A stretch of DNA of 64,000 bases, from the NCBI GenBank assembly GCA_020881915.1, contig JAJFPB010000004.1:5270001-5334000 (forward strand). Reading direction: 5' to 3'. The stretch comes from Paramyrothecium sp. XJ0827. Lineage: Eukaryota > Ascomycota > Sordariomycetes > Hypocreales > Stachybotryaceae. Position numbers and translations under genes: made by a program. Within the stretch, counting starts at the first letter, position 1, and each line of letters starts with the position of its first letter. Under the pieces are notes generated by a model, which saw only the letters and a list, made by a program, of their open reading frames with translations, was not told where the DNA came from and did no database searches. Positions 30,779 through 43,756 of the stretch are shown in pieces.

Positions 30779-33558
30779 TAATCATTCACCATCTTTCTGT
30801 AAGGGGCATGATAGTAGATTTTCGGCCTGCATCTGGTTTAAGAGCAACTGGGCCACACTCTAAAGGCAGACGAGGCAATACAGTCACATCCTCGCTCTAT
30901 TTAATGTTGCCAATGTGGCGGCTTTCGAAAGCCCAAGATTGATTTGTGATGTTCCCTTATCATTATCTTGCTTTCATCGACACATTAGCAAAGAGAATAT
31001 CATGAATGATAGACACTCATCTTGATACCCAAAGGTGCAGCAAATCCCGTCATATCGACTTGCCAGGGCCCTGAACCCGATCATAACCGCGACAACCACC
31101 GCTTCGTCTACCACACAACATAGTTCCTGAAGCGAAACGTCCTAATCCAGGTTGTCAGTAGTCGTGGCAACGTGCAGCCATTCATCGCCGGGCAACCAAC
31201 TCTTGGCTTGCGACATCGAGTGGGAGTGAGAACACATGCTAGTTTCGAAGACTTCGTACGCAGGCCTATAAACAATTATCGTCGATGGAAATATTTGACT
31301 GGAGGAATATCTGCAATTTTTGATGTGCATTTGACATGCCAAAGCCAGCATCGTCAGGAAGCCCATTGAGACCTATTGGCAGCACTCCAGTCTCAAGCGC
31401 CCTCTTTCCATCGAATGGGTGTTCCGATGCTTGACAGTCGCAAATATCCGCGTTGCAGCTGTCCAAGCTCAAACCACAAGTCCAGGAATCACGAGGATGT
31501 GGCAGTATGACAGGCGGACTAAAGGTTGGGGCGAACGCCGTGGGCAGTTTCTCCAAGTCGTACAGCGAAGGCTTCTCCATGTAAATTCTAAGGCAGCGAC
31601 GGAGGGCATCCGCTCGGTCCTAAAACAGCACGGTGAGCGATTGCCGGATCGGGCAATGAAAACGGATTGGAAGTCGTGAGTGGCATGGGTAGGCTGAATC
31701 TCGTGGCTGAAGGCTTGACCGATTAAGTAAAGCATCCATACGAGGGGAACAAGAAGAGAGGTGCAGTTGGGCTGGCACTGGGACCTGGAAGGGATCTATA
31801 CGCATCACGATATTAGACGAGCAGTATGAGTAAGAGAACTCGCATATGCAAAACTTGCTCATGAAGAGTACCTTCCTAAAACTTTCTAGCAGATGTGCGT
31901 TTAGCACCAAACCTGTTCTGGAAGCCGTGGGAGATTGGATACAAAATATGGAAAAAGAGCAGACCTAGTGATCAAGTGAGGTCGCGTTTTGATGTTGAAA
32001 TGTGAAGTTGGCCTGACTGGCCTCAGGTCTCGAATACAATGTGAAAGACCAGATCTTCAAGGTCCAATTGATTTAAAACTCTTATCTACGAGCAGGGGCC
32101 AGACGCCCTTCGCGGAACAGCCAGGCCCAGTTGTTTTCTACTTACCGCCGTCCCCCATAAGCGATTCCATTTGTCGTGTGAATTAAGTGCCGTGATAGTT
32201 TCGGACTCGAAAAAATCAAAATTGAGGATACTTACAATTGTCTCATCCAACAACGAACGAAACCTTACTTGTACTGACGGCTTTTAGCTCAGAATGGAGG
32301 GAGTGGCCCATGCTACGTGGAGAAACACCCGTGAGAAAGCCTTCATGAGCAAGCAGTCACATCTTATATTGCAAATAGTTTTATGACCTTAACATTGATA
32401 CTCCATGGGCAAATAGAATGCGGAATCAACATATGCGGGTGGCCTCCTGGTGTGGGGTGAGGGCTTGGGGAGGATCTGCTCCAGGTTCGCGGTGACCTTG
32501 CGCGAGATTTGGAGAGTTGACCCTTCTTCGCGATGCTTTCCCCGCAGCATTGGGCCTGGCGAGCTTTTGAATCGCTCAGAGATCTTCCATTCTGCGTGTT
32601 TATCGACGATTTTACGATGCGTTGACCGACCTCGCGGTCTCTCGGCAGCCCCGAAACCTGCAATGGGACCGAGTCAAGCGATCTAAACGACCCTTACTGC
32701 TGCAGGTGACTCCTTTCGTCCGTAGCCTCGCCTAACATCCGTGATGCTACTCTGCACCATCCCCCGCAGTTCAGGCACTGGAAAGTCTCTCTCAGTCTAG
32801 CGTACCGCAAGAAATAAGGGGAAACTACGAAATGATCAACCTAGGCCTTGACTTTGCATCACAACCCCGCTCTCCCCTCGTGATCCTGTCTTTTGGATCA
32901 CCGCTTCCGGGATGTAATGAAGCGATGCCTTGTAGATAATGCTACTCTGGAATAATTATGATTCGCCCGAAGCATTTCCCCATACACAACCCTGAGAAGG
33001 ATCTGCAGAGGCGAATTGGGCCCTGTGTTTTGCGTGCGGAGAAGTCTGCTAAAACTTCCTCTTAATAATTCTTGGTGAGACAACAGTCAGTCAACGCCAA
33101 GCAATGTGGCCTTACTCCACTTAAGCGAGAACGAGGCTTTCTTCCCCACGGGGAAGCTCATCTGATGACCATTGGTCGTCTGCACGTGAAGCTCCCCCAA
33201 TTTGTACATGTAAATCTATCCGACGGGTAGAAACCTGTGATTTCCGACGGTAATTATCCATGCAATAGAGAGATGTCGACGTCACGCTTTCCGGCCTCCC
33301 CTATCGCTTGGAAACTCCTAGCCCTTTTCACGAAGCTCCTGCAGTTTGGGGCTGTGATTGTGAGTTACTTTGTTCGGTCGAAGGGAAAACGAATCATATG
33401 CGATGCATTTCCGGTTCAGCTTCGCCCGAAATCTTGCCGAGCTTCATGTCTATTATCTTGAATCATGATGAAGATGGATTATAAAACCCGCTAGGAGGAC
33501 TGAAAAATACAGAGCAAGCACGAAGACTTTGGCTCGCATCCAACAACACTGTCTTACC
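30779..33558. other. Intergenic, 2.8 kb, no supported gene
   Basis: Open frames such as 31266-31580 minus (104 codons, MEKPSLYDLEKLPTAFAP) and 31469-31735 minus overlap each other in different frames and match nothing I know. The right end carries a good TATA box for the fucosidase gene. Confidence 0.45.
33480..33486 (+). promoter_or_regulatory. TATA box of the fucosidase gene
   Basis: TATAAAA about 75 bp before the ATG at 33559, in the sequence GGATTATAAAACCCGC. The spacing is right for a short-leader fungal gene. Confidence 0.6.
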
Positions 33559-36183
33559 ATGAAGCTCGCCGTCATTGTATTGGCCGTACTTGCGACGGAT
33601 CATGGCGTTTCAGCCAAAGAACTCTGGTCTTCAAGGCCAGCAGGTTACGCGCCCATGCGCAACTCGCAATACATCCTGAAAACTGGCTACCTTCTTGGCA
33701 ACGGCAAGTTGGGAGGTATGAAGTTTCACTTGCGGGTGTAAATGTGAGATCTTGACTAACAACATTGACAAGCCATTCCATTCGGACCACCTGGTGAAGA
33801 GAAGATCAACATTAATATTGACTCTCTCTGGTCTGGAGGACCGTTTGAGGTTGACGTGCGTCAAAACACACCCGTCGCTGGACTTCTCCCTCTATTGCTG
33901 ACGTGCTTGGTTAGAATTATCGGGGAGGCAATCCCTCATCCTCTCGGGCCAGCTTTCTTCCAGACATTCGTGCGCAAATTGCATCGAACGGAACAGGAGG
34001 TAAGTACACGGTCTCTCCTCGACCTATTTCAACTGTACTCACCAACCAAAACATTCAGATCTCAGACCATTGCTCGGAAACAGAAACTATTACGGCTCTA
34101 ATAGAGTGCTTGGCAATCTCACGGTCAAGTTTCCTGGCGCCGAGCAGTACAGAGACTACAAAAGAAGTCTCGATCTCATCACTGGCACTCATACAACTTC
34201 CTTCGTTTCCAGCTCAACATCTTCAAGGATTGTAAACACTGTTTTCTGCTCGTATCCTGATCAGGTCTGCGTTTACCACCTTCAATCAAATGGCACTCTT
34301 CCAACTGTCACGATTGGATTAGAGAATCTATTGATCACAGATGATCTGTACCAAACGACTTGTGAGAATGGGGTTCTCCAGCACACGGGCAAAACACAGC
34401 AGGGTCCACCGGAAGGCATGAAGTATGCTGCTGTGGTCAGAGCTAATCTTGAGCAAGCCTCTTCATCGTGCTCGGAATCTGGCAAGGCAATCGAAGTCAC
34501 AACACGCGGTAACTCCATCACAGTTGTCTGGAGTGCCGAAACGAACTACGATCAGAAAAAAGGCAACGCCGAGGCCAATTGGACTTTCAAAGGCGATGAC
34601 CCGTTACCCCTCGTCGCAGACCAGGCTTCAACTGCAGCATCTCAAAGTTATTGTTCCGTTAAGACGCGTCATATTTTGGACTTCAAGAGCCTTTCGAATA
34701 CTTTCAGCCTCGACTTACCGGACATTCGCAATTCGACGAGTCGAGAGACTAGCGAGCTCATCCAAACATACGCCTACAATGGCCCAGGCGACCCGTACCT
34801 CGATAATCTACTCTTCGATTTATCTCGATACCTACTCATCAGCTCATCTCGCGAAAACTCCCTACCTGCTAATTTACAGGGCAGGTGGACAGAACTACTA
34901 AGGCCTAGCTGGGGAGCAGACTATCACTCTAATATCAACATCCAGATGAACTATTGGATTGCAGACCAGACAGGCCTTAGTAAGTTACAAGGAGCGCTTT
35001 TCAATTACATAGAGGATACGTGGGTTCCGCGTGGCACCGAGACCGCCCGTCTTCTGTACAATGCCACAGGATGGGTCACACACAACGAGATGAATATCTT
35101 TGGGTTTACCGCCATGAAAGATGTCGCAAGCTGGGCGAATTGTATGTTTCCAATGAGACCATTTTGTTCTTTGCTAATGTCACCACAGATCCGATCGCTG
35201 GCGCCTGGATGATGCAGCACGTATGGGACACTTTTGAGTATACGCAGGATCTTGAGTGGCTAGAGCGACAAGGTTACCCTTTAATCAAAGGCGTCGCTCA
35301 GTATTGGCTTTCTTCACTCCAGGAAGACCTATATACAGAAGACGGATCACTTGTTGCAAACCCATGCAATAGTGCCGAGCATGGTCCAACAACTTTTGGC
35401 TGCACGCACTTCCAGCAACTGATCCACCAAGTCTTCGATGCGAGTTTGATAGCAGCGAAGCTTATCTCTGACCCTGATGAAGAGTTTGTCGAGTTTGTAT
35501 CTTCTAGTCTTCAACTTCTTGATAAAGGTTTGCACTTTGCATCTTGGGGAGGCCTGAAGGAATGGAAATTGCCCGAGTCTCTTGGCTTCGACAAGCCTAG
35601 CACTCACCGTCACCTTTCCCATCTGAACGGCTGGTATCCAGGTTACTCCATTGCATCCTTTTTGGATGGCTACAGAAACACAACCATCCAAGATGCCGTT
35701 CGGGAGACACTAGCTACAAGAGGTATGGGTAATGCGGAGGATGCTAATGCTGGCTGGGCCAAAGTCTGGCGTAGCGCCTGCTGGGCTCGTCTCAACGATA
35801 CCGAGAAAGCGTATGATCATCTCCGTTACGCGATCGAGCAAAACTTTGTTGGCAATGGTCTCAGCATGTATTCTGGACGAAACCCACCTTTTCAGATTGA
35901 TGCTAATTTTGGATTCGGCGGCGCGGTCTTGAGCATGCTAGTCACGGACATGGCATATGCGCATGATTTTGAAGGTCCAAAATCTGTGGTACTAGGTTCT
36001 GCGATCCCGACGACCTGGGGCGGAGGTAGTGTCAAAGGCTTGCGCCTTCGTGGTGGAGGCGTCATTGACTTCAAGTGGGACGATCAGGGTTTGGTCAACG
36101 AAGTGAAGGTTGTATCCAAGAGCAAGATAAAAAATAGTGTCCGTGTTGTAAACAGGGTGGGATATCAGCTAACGTATGTTTAG
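33559..36183 (+). CDS. Secreted alpha-L-fucosidase, glycoside hydrolase family 95
   Basis: Five exons (33559-33715, 33773-33855, 33915-33999, 34059-35141, 35189-36183) join in frame to about 800 residues, the usual GH95 length. A signal peptide ([19 protein letters not shown]) precedes KELWSSRPA. The N-terminal beta domain has [35 protein letters not shown] and [16 protein letters not shown]. The (alpha/alpha)6 barrel has [21 protein letters not shown], then [15 protein letters not shown] with the catalytic-type asparagines, then [26 protein letters not shown] carries the glutamate matching the family's general acid. [15 protein letters not shown] and [16 protein letters not shown] close the site. 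The protein should release fucose from extracellular glycans (xyloglucan- or fucosylated-oligosaccharide-like). Family certainty is high. Some GH95 members act on L-galactose. Confidence 0.93.
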
Positions 36184-36453
36184 CATGATAGTGTTGACTT
36201 GAATGATCAATCCATTCTCCTCTAACTTCGCAAACCTTTTACACATAACATTATTCCTGACTTCTAGGCTCACTAGTCTCAAACAGGACTCGAGTGCATT
36301 GATAATTTGGTCGTGTAGAAACAGAAGCGCTGATTCTTTAGAAGCCTCGAAGAGTTTGTCTTGTTGTAGGTTTTCTATACTGGCGTTGACGGAAGGAACT
36401 CCCAGCCTGGTTAGTACAATCAGCCTTGTTGGCCGCTCCTTCGACACATCAAA

Positions 36454-36868
36454 TCCGTAACGGCCATACTATGCTCTTATCATAAGTTCTGATGCCTTCC
36501 GTCTGGCTTCCTCAGGCGTCCATCTGCTAAATGTCCCCGCAGATGGTGTGGTGACTGGAGGAGAAATGTCGTCCCACCGATCACGCCAGCTTCCCCGAAC
36601 AAGATCCGTGAGCACTCGACCCGGATTTCATGACCAATACAAATCTCTCGTACCCGGGTTGTTCGGGAAAGTGACTCATCAACAAAGCGACTAGAGTGGC
36701 TACATACTCGGCATAAGTTGGAATTTTGAAATTTCCAGGTACCTTGAGGTTCAGGTCGCTTAGAAAGAGGTTTGAAGAATCGCTACCAGCTGCCAATATG
36801 CTGATATGTGGAGGATACTGTTCGAGATGAGATTCAGCTGCGAGTCGCATTTTGCCAAGAAGTCCCAA
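36454..36868 (-). pseudogene. Unidentified gene remnant, frame-broken
   Basis: One minus frame (36868-36581) reads MRLAAESHLEQYPPHISILA and PGNFKIPTYAEYVATLVALL, then a stop. A second minus frame, open from a stop near 36633 and overlapping the first, reads PGRVLTDLVRGSWRDRWDD, then ISPPVTTPSAGTFSRWTPEE and ARRKASELMIRA to a TAG near 36454. Both read like real protein, and the second like a genuine C-terminus. They are out of frame with no intron of normal length between them. This points to a frameshifted remnant or to a short undetected intron. I do not recognise the family. Confidence 0.35.
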
Positions 36869-37977
36869 GATAACAGTAAAGCAGCTGAAATAAGCTACAA
36901 AAAATCATTTCGAGGCCTTCGGCTTTCTCTGAGAACAGATCGGTCAGCCTGCGGCGGACTTTCAACGATGGCTCGTATGCTTTGGCGGTCTAGAAAAAGC
37001 AAAGAGACCCACCAAATCAAAGAGAAGGTCTATTTCTTGTTCTTTATTGAGTTTCGTTGTTCTAGTCAAGCTTTCGCAGGTCAATTCTGCCGCAGGCCAA
37101 AGACAGAAACATTATTGGCGCGGACTTTATGACCAAACCATGATGTATCGGGCCTTTCCACTCGACTCCCCACACGCGGAGGAGACGCATATTGGCTACT
37201 CAGGGCGTGAATAGCTTCCTCTATGTCTGAATCCTTTCTCGGTATTGCATCATAGTATATAAGCCTTACTAATCGGATTGGCGGATAATCACTCCGTACA
37301 TGGTTCAGGCTTCGGCCTTGACATTTATGGCTGTGGCTTAACAAACTATTGTCACCATCCTTGCTACATGCAGCAGACGCAGCCTAAATGCAACAGAGCA
37401 CGACATCGGCGACACGGATGTAAGATTTTAGTGACTCGTTACCAGAGTCCCATACCGTAGATACCGGATTGACAACTTGAGCTACAGATTGTTACGATTT
37501 AGTTGTTTGTCATTATTTCATAGACATTAATACTGTATTGAGGCTAAGTAAATTTAAGCCACAGTTTACAGTTTTCATGTTTCTATCCTTCTACGACGTA
37601 TCACAACTTCAAGGTCAGATACAAATTATCCCTTACATTACGGCTGTGTATGTTAAAGGATTTGACGCAGCTCCTGACTTGAGGCGGACCTCTAAGCTAG
37701 TCCATAAAGGTTAAAGAACACGTGCACATCAGACCCGGGATCTCACTGTAACCCTAGTCCTGCCCGGAGGCCAGTGACGTTTTTTTTTCAATATTTTGTC
37801 AGCCGGATGAAGGTTCCGCTGAGGAATATCTAGTGGTAATTCGTCCTCAAGGGAGTTACATAAGCGGCGCCGCGGACTTCCATTTCAAAAGTGGATTGGA
37901 CACCAGTATACTTACTATGATTGGGTAATGTCTTTGATCAAGGACGACCTGGACCTGGGCAATGTGAGGTAGTCAAA

Positions 37978-37985
37978 TATATAAA
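37978..37985 (+). promoter_or_regulatory. TATA box of the small secreted protein gene
   Basis: TATATAAA at 37978-37985, about 95 bp before the ATG at 38079, with a C/A-rich leader between. This is a well-placed core promoter. Confidence 0.6.
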
Positions 37986-38078
37986 TCCCATCCTCCCACT
38001 TTTACCAGACCTTTTCGACAGCATCAACCGCCACAAAGACAAACGGCTCTTACACACAATCCAGAACGCTCTTGAAAG

Positions 38079-38511
38079 ATGCAGTTCACTACCGGTCTTA
38101 TCACTATCGCGCTCGCCGTTGCCGGCGTAGTTGCTGCTCCTAAGGCTGCTATTGCTGAGCGTCAGGCTGCCCTTCCAGACTTGGTATTCATTCAGTTCTT
38201 CACAGAGCGTAATTGTGGAGGACGATTGATCGGTAGTACCACTTTTATCTCAAATACCACTGATTGCCTGCTTCCTCAGCCCGCCGTTGAGTACCCTAGT
38301 TTCAGGCCCCGTGCCAATTTCGCCCTGCGTCAGCGTAAGTCAATACCGTCTAATAGTCTGTTTTGAAGTATGCTAAAAAGGTCTCCAATCAGTCAACATC
38401 TTCTCCAATGGTGATTGTGGCACCACTGGAGCGCAGGTTACCATTGCTCCTGGCCAGGTTGACGGCTGCTACTCTCAGCCAATCAGCTCTGCTAGATACG
38501 GCCCCAACTAA
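38079..38511 (+). CDS. Small secreted protein with four cysteines (effector-like)
   Basis: Two exons (38079-38334, 38393-38511) encode 124 residues. The signal peptide is MQFTTGLITIALAVAGVVAA; AAIAERQAALPD follows, perhaps a pro-region cut. The mature part has four cysteines: FTERNCGGRLIGSTTF, NTTDCLLPQP, NGDCGTTGAQ and VDGCYSQPIS. This pattern allows two disulfides. The intron is supported because CAG C joins TC AAC ATC to give QLNIFSNGDCG, a natural continuation, and the frame ends at TAA in RYGPN. No enzyme motif is seen. Small size, secretion and paired cysteines are typical of fungal apoplastic effector candidates or surface proteins. It stands 1.9 kb after the fucosidase on the same strand. 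Function is unknown. Confidence 0.82.
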
Positions 38512-40106
38512 CTTCAATAACCTAGAGCAAAGTATTGTTGGAAGAAACTCTGGATGAGCTCTAGTCTGATACATTGAAATGGCTTACTATGTTAGTAGTA
38601 TTTCTCTTCGCTACACTCTCTATGATTGACAGTTAATGAAGAGTTGGCTTACAATACAGCCTTTACCTCATGAATGCTTGAACTCGACGTATTCTCCGTT
38701 CCTGAAACCAATTATACCTACCTGACATATGAGACACTGCCACTAGTCTTAGTTGTACCGTTGCCTCTAATTTTGCTCATACTTGAATAGACGTATCAGA
38801 GCATCAAGGCTAATTATTATGATATATCCTAATAATGTAAATAAGTGCAATGTATTAATTAACAATCCATAAAGTATCCCTGGGAAATAAAGCAGCTTAG
38901 AGTATAATAACATCATATCATAAGAAATATAGAGGTAATTACTATTAACGATCATTAAGAGGTAAACCTTGTGAGAATAGCAATATCTAGAGCGAACTCC
39001 AAGATTCAAGCACCATGAAAAACAATATCTGACTGCCGCAAGTTACCAGAGTGCTCTGATTCGGATTTGCTGGAGATGGTTTGACCTGGGCGAGAAGAGT
39101 CATCGCTAAACAACTTCTGCGCTTAATCATGAGACGATGTTGATGGATGGGCAAAGAAAGGTAATAACTTGTTATGTTAGAGGTGTGGTATTTAATCTTA
39201 TAACTATGTCTGACCAGTTCACTTATTATTTGTTTGAATGTGTTGGATGATGCCTGGATTTCATCATTCCAAGCGCCACCACTGAGGCAGCAGACGCATT
39301 TTTGGAGCAAACAAAAGAGACAGCATTGAGTAATATGTAATCATTGAGGCATTAAAAATAAGATTGATAAGCAGTTTCGTAGAGTTCCGGATGCTCTTAG
39401 TAATGAGATTGGTCAGAGGAATGCAGTGAATGAGATGATAAGGGAGCTGAGCACAAGCTAAAGCAGGACGTCGTTAAACTCGCCCCACATAAACACCGGC
39501 GTCCGACCATGTCCGAGTAGCATAACCGAGTCATAATGTAGGCGAGATCAGCGAGTTCGGAGGCCGACAAAGTGATACCCCGGCTGCTCACTTTGTTGCC
39601 CTGTCAATAAGCATCTTCTGGAGTCTACAATCCTAAGAGGTGAATGTCTATAATTTTCTACCCATTCCCGAAAGAGAGTACTCGTTTCTTACTGAGAGAC
39701 TCTTTAAAATCTGTTAACAATTTCTGACAATCTCAAATTTCAGTCCCGTCTATCTCTTCGCCTTTCGCCCTGTCTGCGGTTTCCTGACAGACACAAGCCT
39801 GCACCGCATCGACTCCAGGTGCTAATCTTGTTTATACTTAAGCAACAGTCCGTAATGAAGGTGTTGTTGTTTAACAATGCTATACTATCACTTAAGGATG
39901 CTCTTGACTAGTTGATTACCTGCTTTAGCTCTGTAGTGGAATTCTTCAAGCATCGGAAAGGCAAACCTTCAGGTGTGTGAACGAGCACGGAGTTGTATCA
40001 CGTGACATTACGCTACTCTTGCCAAGATCATTTGTAAGCATTGTACTTGAGGGCTCCGAATCGAAACACTCATCTCTCTTGGCCATGAACACTAATATCG
40101 CCTACA
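38512..40106. other. Intergenic, AT-rich in its middle
   Basis: No gene is supported. About 38760-38990 is AT-rich (ATAATGTAAATAAGTG and similar) and gives only an 80-codon hydrophobic frame whose composition follows the base bias. The right end is the promoter of the regulator at 40107. Confidence 0.45.
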
Positions 40107-42187
40107 ATGTCAACCATGGAGTCGCAGAAGGAAGAGAGTACGCTTTTTGCGTGTACTCAGTGTCGTTCAATGAAATTAAAATGCGACCGCGTTAAGCCTT
40201 ATTGCGGCCGTTGTGCTAGGCGCGGTGAGAGCTGTGACTATCCCCAGTCAAGAAGAGCCAATGTCGGGAGGAGAAAACGTGTCCGCGAGCTTGAAGCTAG
40301 AGTAGGTTCGTAAGCAGGTTGATCTTGGCTGGTTTGCATTAGTTAAGCGTCTTTGCTGCTGACAGATTTCAGACCAGCTTGAGCGATTAGCCAGGCCTGC
40401 GGACAAGTCTTCAGATGACAGTGAGGCTATGGACCAGTACGCTGCCGGTCAGAGCACAGGATTTTCGAATGGGACTTCTCCATTTCTGTCGGCCTTGGCA
40501 AGGCCTTTTTCTGAACTTTCTGGTGCAACTGCTTCTTATGCACATGCAGATGTAGTGGACACATCGTCTACCGAGCTGCTATCGACGGGAACAACTGAGC
40601 AGCGGATCTCTCCAGAGGTGGTTGAGTACCTGTAAGATATCCACCGTCGATTCTTTCTACTCACGTTCGCTCACTTGTGACCAGTACCAACTCTTACTTT
40701 GACAAATGGCACCACGTCGCGCCAATGCTGCAGCGGACCTACTACACAATGTCCTTGAAATTACCTCCCCACATGCAGCCCCCAATGTGCCTCCAGTACA
40801 TTGTCATGGCGTGGGGAGCCGAAATGGGCAATACACATCGGTGTTTGGCGTTGCCTTTTTACCAAAGAGCCAGGGCATATGCAGAAGCAGATGAGGCAAA
40901 AGTAAACAGCATCAGTTCCTTGATCCCTTGACAAACTGCGATTAACTGGTTGAAGGCCATAATGACCCTAGCACACGCACAAACCTGGTGTTTAATGTGT
41001 TACTTTGACGCTCACTGCTTGCTTTTCTCACAATCCTCGATGAGCATCTGCCGAGCCATCAGAATTGCCCAAATGCTCGGTCTTCATCGAGTTGATGCAG
41101 ACGACCTGGAAACTATTTACCTGATACCGCCTCCTCAAACCTGGTTGGAAGCAGAAGAGAGGCGTAGAACATGGTGGGCACTTTTTTGTTCCGATCGACT
41201 GGTCGGTGGCACCGCAGGCTGGCCGATCTTGATCAACGAGCAAGATGTGAGTCATGAATGAGCTATTTCGGGTTCCTGACATCACAACAGCAAGCTTATC
41301 CACTTTGTAGATATCTGCTCGGCTCCCCGCTTCTGAGGCAGCTTTTGAGACGGGCATCGAAGAGATTACGAGTCCGTGGACGAGCACTTTTCAGCAAGAA
41401 GGACAAGAATTTTCCCCTTTCGCTGGACGTATCTTGGCCGCATCATTGTTCTACCAAGCTTACCAGCACTCGAATCGCGCGCTGCCGGATGATCGCCCGA
41501 CAGATCCACGGACTAGCATGTATTGGAAGCGTCATCGGGAAATAGACAATGACATCGTTCTTTTGCTCCAGGCGCTGCCCGACGGCCTCAAACTCCCAAA
41601 ACAGATCAGATGCCGAAACGCGACTTTCGTCAACATCATCATTCATATGTCGGTCATCTGCCTTCACAGGGCCGCGGTTTCAAAAATGAAGCTTTTCGGT
41701 CTGCCTGACAGCATGATACGTACTAGCAGTGCACGAATAGTTTGTGCAGCAGAAGAGATACTCGCCATCTTTCGAATGATGTCAGACATCAGCGAGAATC
41801 TCAAGAATTCGATTTTGACGTTTTCTGTCTATATGGTATCTCAAGTCTTTCTCGAAGACTTGGATTCCACAGAGGAAGATTACTCACGACAAGATAATCT
41901 CGACTTCATTCTTCGTATCATGGTCTTGTCGGCCAAGACATTGAAAAACCCTGTGACAGGTTCAATGGCCGTGCAGCTTGCTATGGAAATGTTGCAGAAA
42001 GGTCTGAACTCCACAGCAGTCGAGACAGTATGTTTTCCGGATTCAAACGTGAATGTTGTTATTCTAAAGTGAACATTTACAGGCATGTGAACTACTACTG
42101 GCTCACGGTTCGACACCAGTCTTCACCCAAGGCGGTGCCTCGTCATCGAGTGTCGTATTTCGACTACCTAGCAGTAGCGAGACATAA
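40107..42187 (+). CDS. Zn(II)2Cys6 transcription factor with fungal_trans domain
   Basis: Six exons (40107-40301, 40366-40631, 40685-40901, 40956-41246, 41311-42027, 42083-42187) encode about 596 residues. All five introns are 53-64 bp and the frame is unbroken. The zinc cluster has cysteines at 16, 19, 26, 33, 36 and 43 (CTQCRSMKLKCDRVKPYC, then GRCARRGESC). A basic linker (RRKRVRELEARISDQLERL) with coiled-coil character follows and probably supports dimerisation. The PF04082 middle domain includes AHAQTWCLMCYFDA, SSMSICRAIRIAQMLGLHRVD and EAEERRRTWWALFCSDRLVGG, which are signature helices. The C-terminus (ACELLLAHGSTPVF) comes from the last small exon and is slightly less certain. It is a nuclear pathway regulator; no obvious target lies adjacent, the nearest gene being the AA9 enzyme 1.6 kb away. 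Confidence 0.9.
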
Positions 42188-43756
42188 TACCGAATTCCTT
42201 TATTACTTCGACCCTTTGGTGGACACACCCTCATCATCCACCGCCATACTCTTGAGGACCTTTTGAGCTCCTGAATTCGGTAATAAACCCCACATTTTGG
42301 CTTGTCAGTTCCCACAAAGCTTGCGATGACCAAAGCGATTTGTCTGTAATCGAATGCTTTGACAGGGTCGTGGCTACGCAGACCTGCAGAATACATCGTC
42401 TCACCTAGCTGTACCCTGCAAAGGAATATATGGGTCAAGCCTTCCCACCACGCGCAGCTGGTAGTCTTGATCTCTCGCTGTACCTGACGGTCACGATATC
42501 ATAACAGACAACATGGGCGCGTAAAACACGTCGAAGATCAAGCCTTGGCTAGAGTATGTGACATATGGGAGTCAAATTCATGGCAGCTGACGGGGTGCTG
42601 TCTGTTTGGTCCGGGGTGAACCTTCATACCACTGTGGAGACTGACTGTAGTTGGGACCAGCAAGGAGACTAGGAGTTGCAAGCACAGATGATTGAAATGT
42701 GGGCCATTGTAACCCTAACCCAAAAACCTGCCAGCGACATCATCCGCAGTACGGCGTTGGCGGGTATCCGATCCCTGCTCGTTCTCAAGGGCCTGCAGGT
42801 CTAGACCTTGGTTGCCCATATAGATCTAATTGGGGATGTGGGATCAAGGAAATCCAATTTGCTTGGCATGACATATGAAACCCAGATGCGCTGTGTCTCG
42901 TTACTTCTAGCCGAAAAGCTTTTGCGAATGGTGCACCTCACTAGGCACTTTTCATGCTCCACTTCCGTATCCCGCTTGTTCTGTCACGACGTCCGACCAT
43001 TCGGGTTGGTGATCGACTGCTCTAATGAGTGACCCAGCTTCCGGGCAGGGAGGCACACAAGTTTTGCAGTAAGGTCAGTCTGTTCCTCGGCGGGGACAAA
43101 TGTGCGAATCCATTTTAATTTCAGATGCCCGGGCATCTTCACGCTCTCGGTGACGCCAAAGTCCTGTACTCTCCCCTAATTTCGGCCAGTCGTCCTGGAC
43201 TAAACGCTTAGAGAACCTCATTTCATGCGTTATTGAGGTTTCAGGTTGAACTGCAAAGACATGGGACCTGCGAGGTGCTGAACTGCAGTCTGCAGTCACT
43301 GGACGAACCCACACCACGATATCTTATTCGTCAGGGACTACCTTGCTGCCTACCAACCGCCGAGCATGCCTGATACTCACAGCAAATGGCTGTTTTGCTT
43401 AGATTATCCATGCAGAGGTGCAAATCAAGCTTGGCAGGCTTTCCTCCTATTCCTGGTTCCCTCCCTAACCCTTTTATCTTAGCATGACCTGTCCATAATA
43501 TCTGTACACCGCACCTCAGGATATAATAACCCCTTACCTCCGTGTGAATGCGTCTGCCCAAGAGTCCTCACGACCATTGCATTCTCTTCCGTCTTTCGTT
43601 TACAACTTTCAACTTCTATCACTTTGACGGCGTCCGGCAGGCCCTTCCGTTGACGCCTAGTCATTATTTGTTCCGCCCGACACTTTTATCCATTCCACTT
43701 TCTAGTTTCATCTTGAACCTAAGCTACTTCATTCAGTATACAGCACCACGGTCATT
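42188..43756. other. Intergenic, promoter of the AA9 gene
   Basis: No gene is supported in 1.6 kb. ATATAATAAC at 43521-43530 could be the TATA element of the AA9 gene, followed by a long CT-rich leader (43570-43740). Confidence 0.45.

Larger units (their letters stand above)
36184..38078. other. Intergenic with a decayed minus-strand gene
   Basis: About 1.9 kb. The minus strand around 36465-36870 carries coding-like remnants (separate entry). Elsewhere only short frames are seen, for example 37081-37344 minus (87 codons), which I cannot assign. The right end is the promoter of the small secreted protein. Confidence 0.4.

Noticed and set aside
37081..37344. 87-codon minus-strand frame (RLIYYDAIPRKDSDIEEAIH)
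   Set aside because: Reads somewhat protein-like, but the start is not ATG-supported by context, no family is recognised and it cannot be joined to the nearby remnant.
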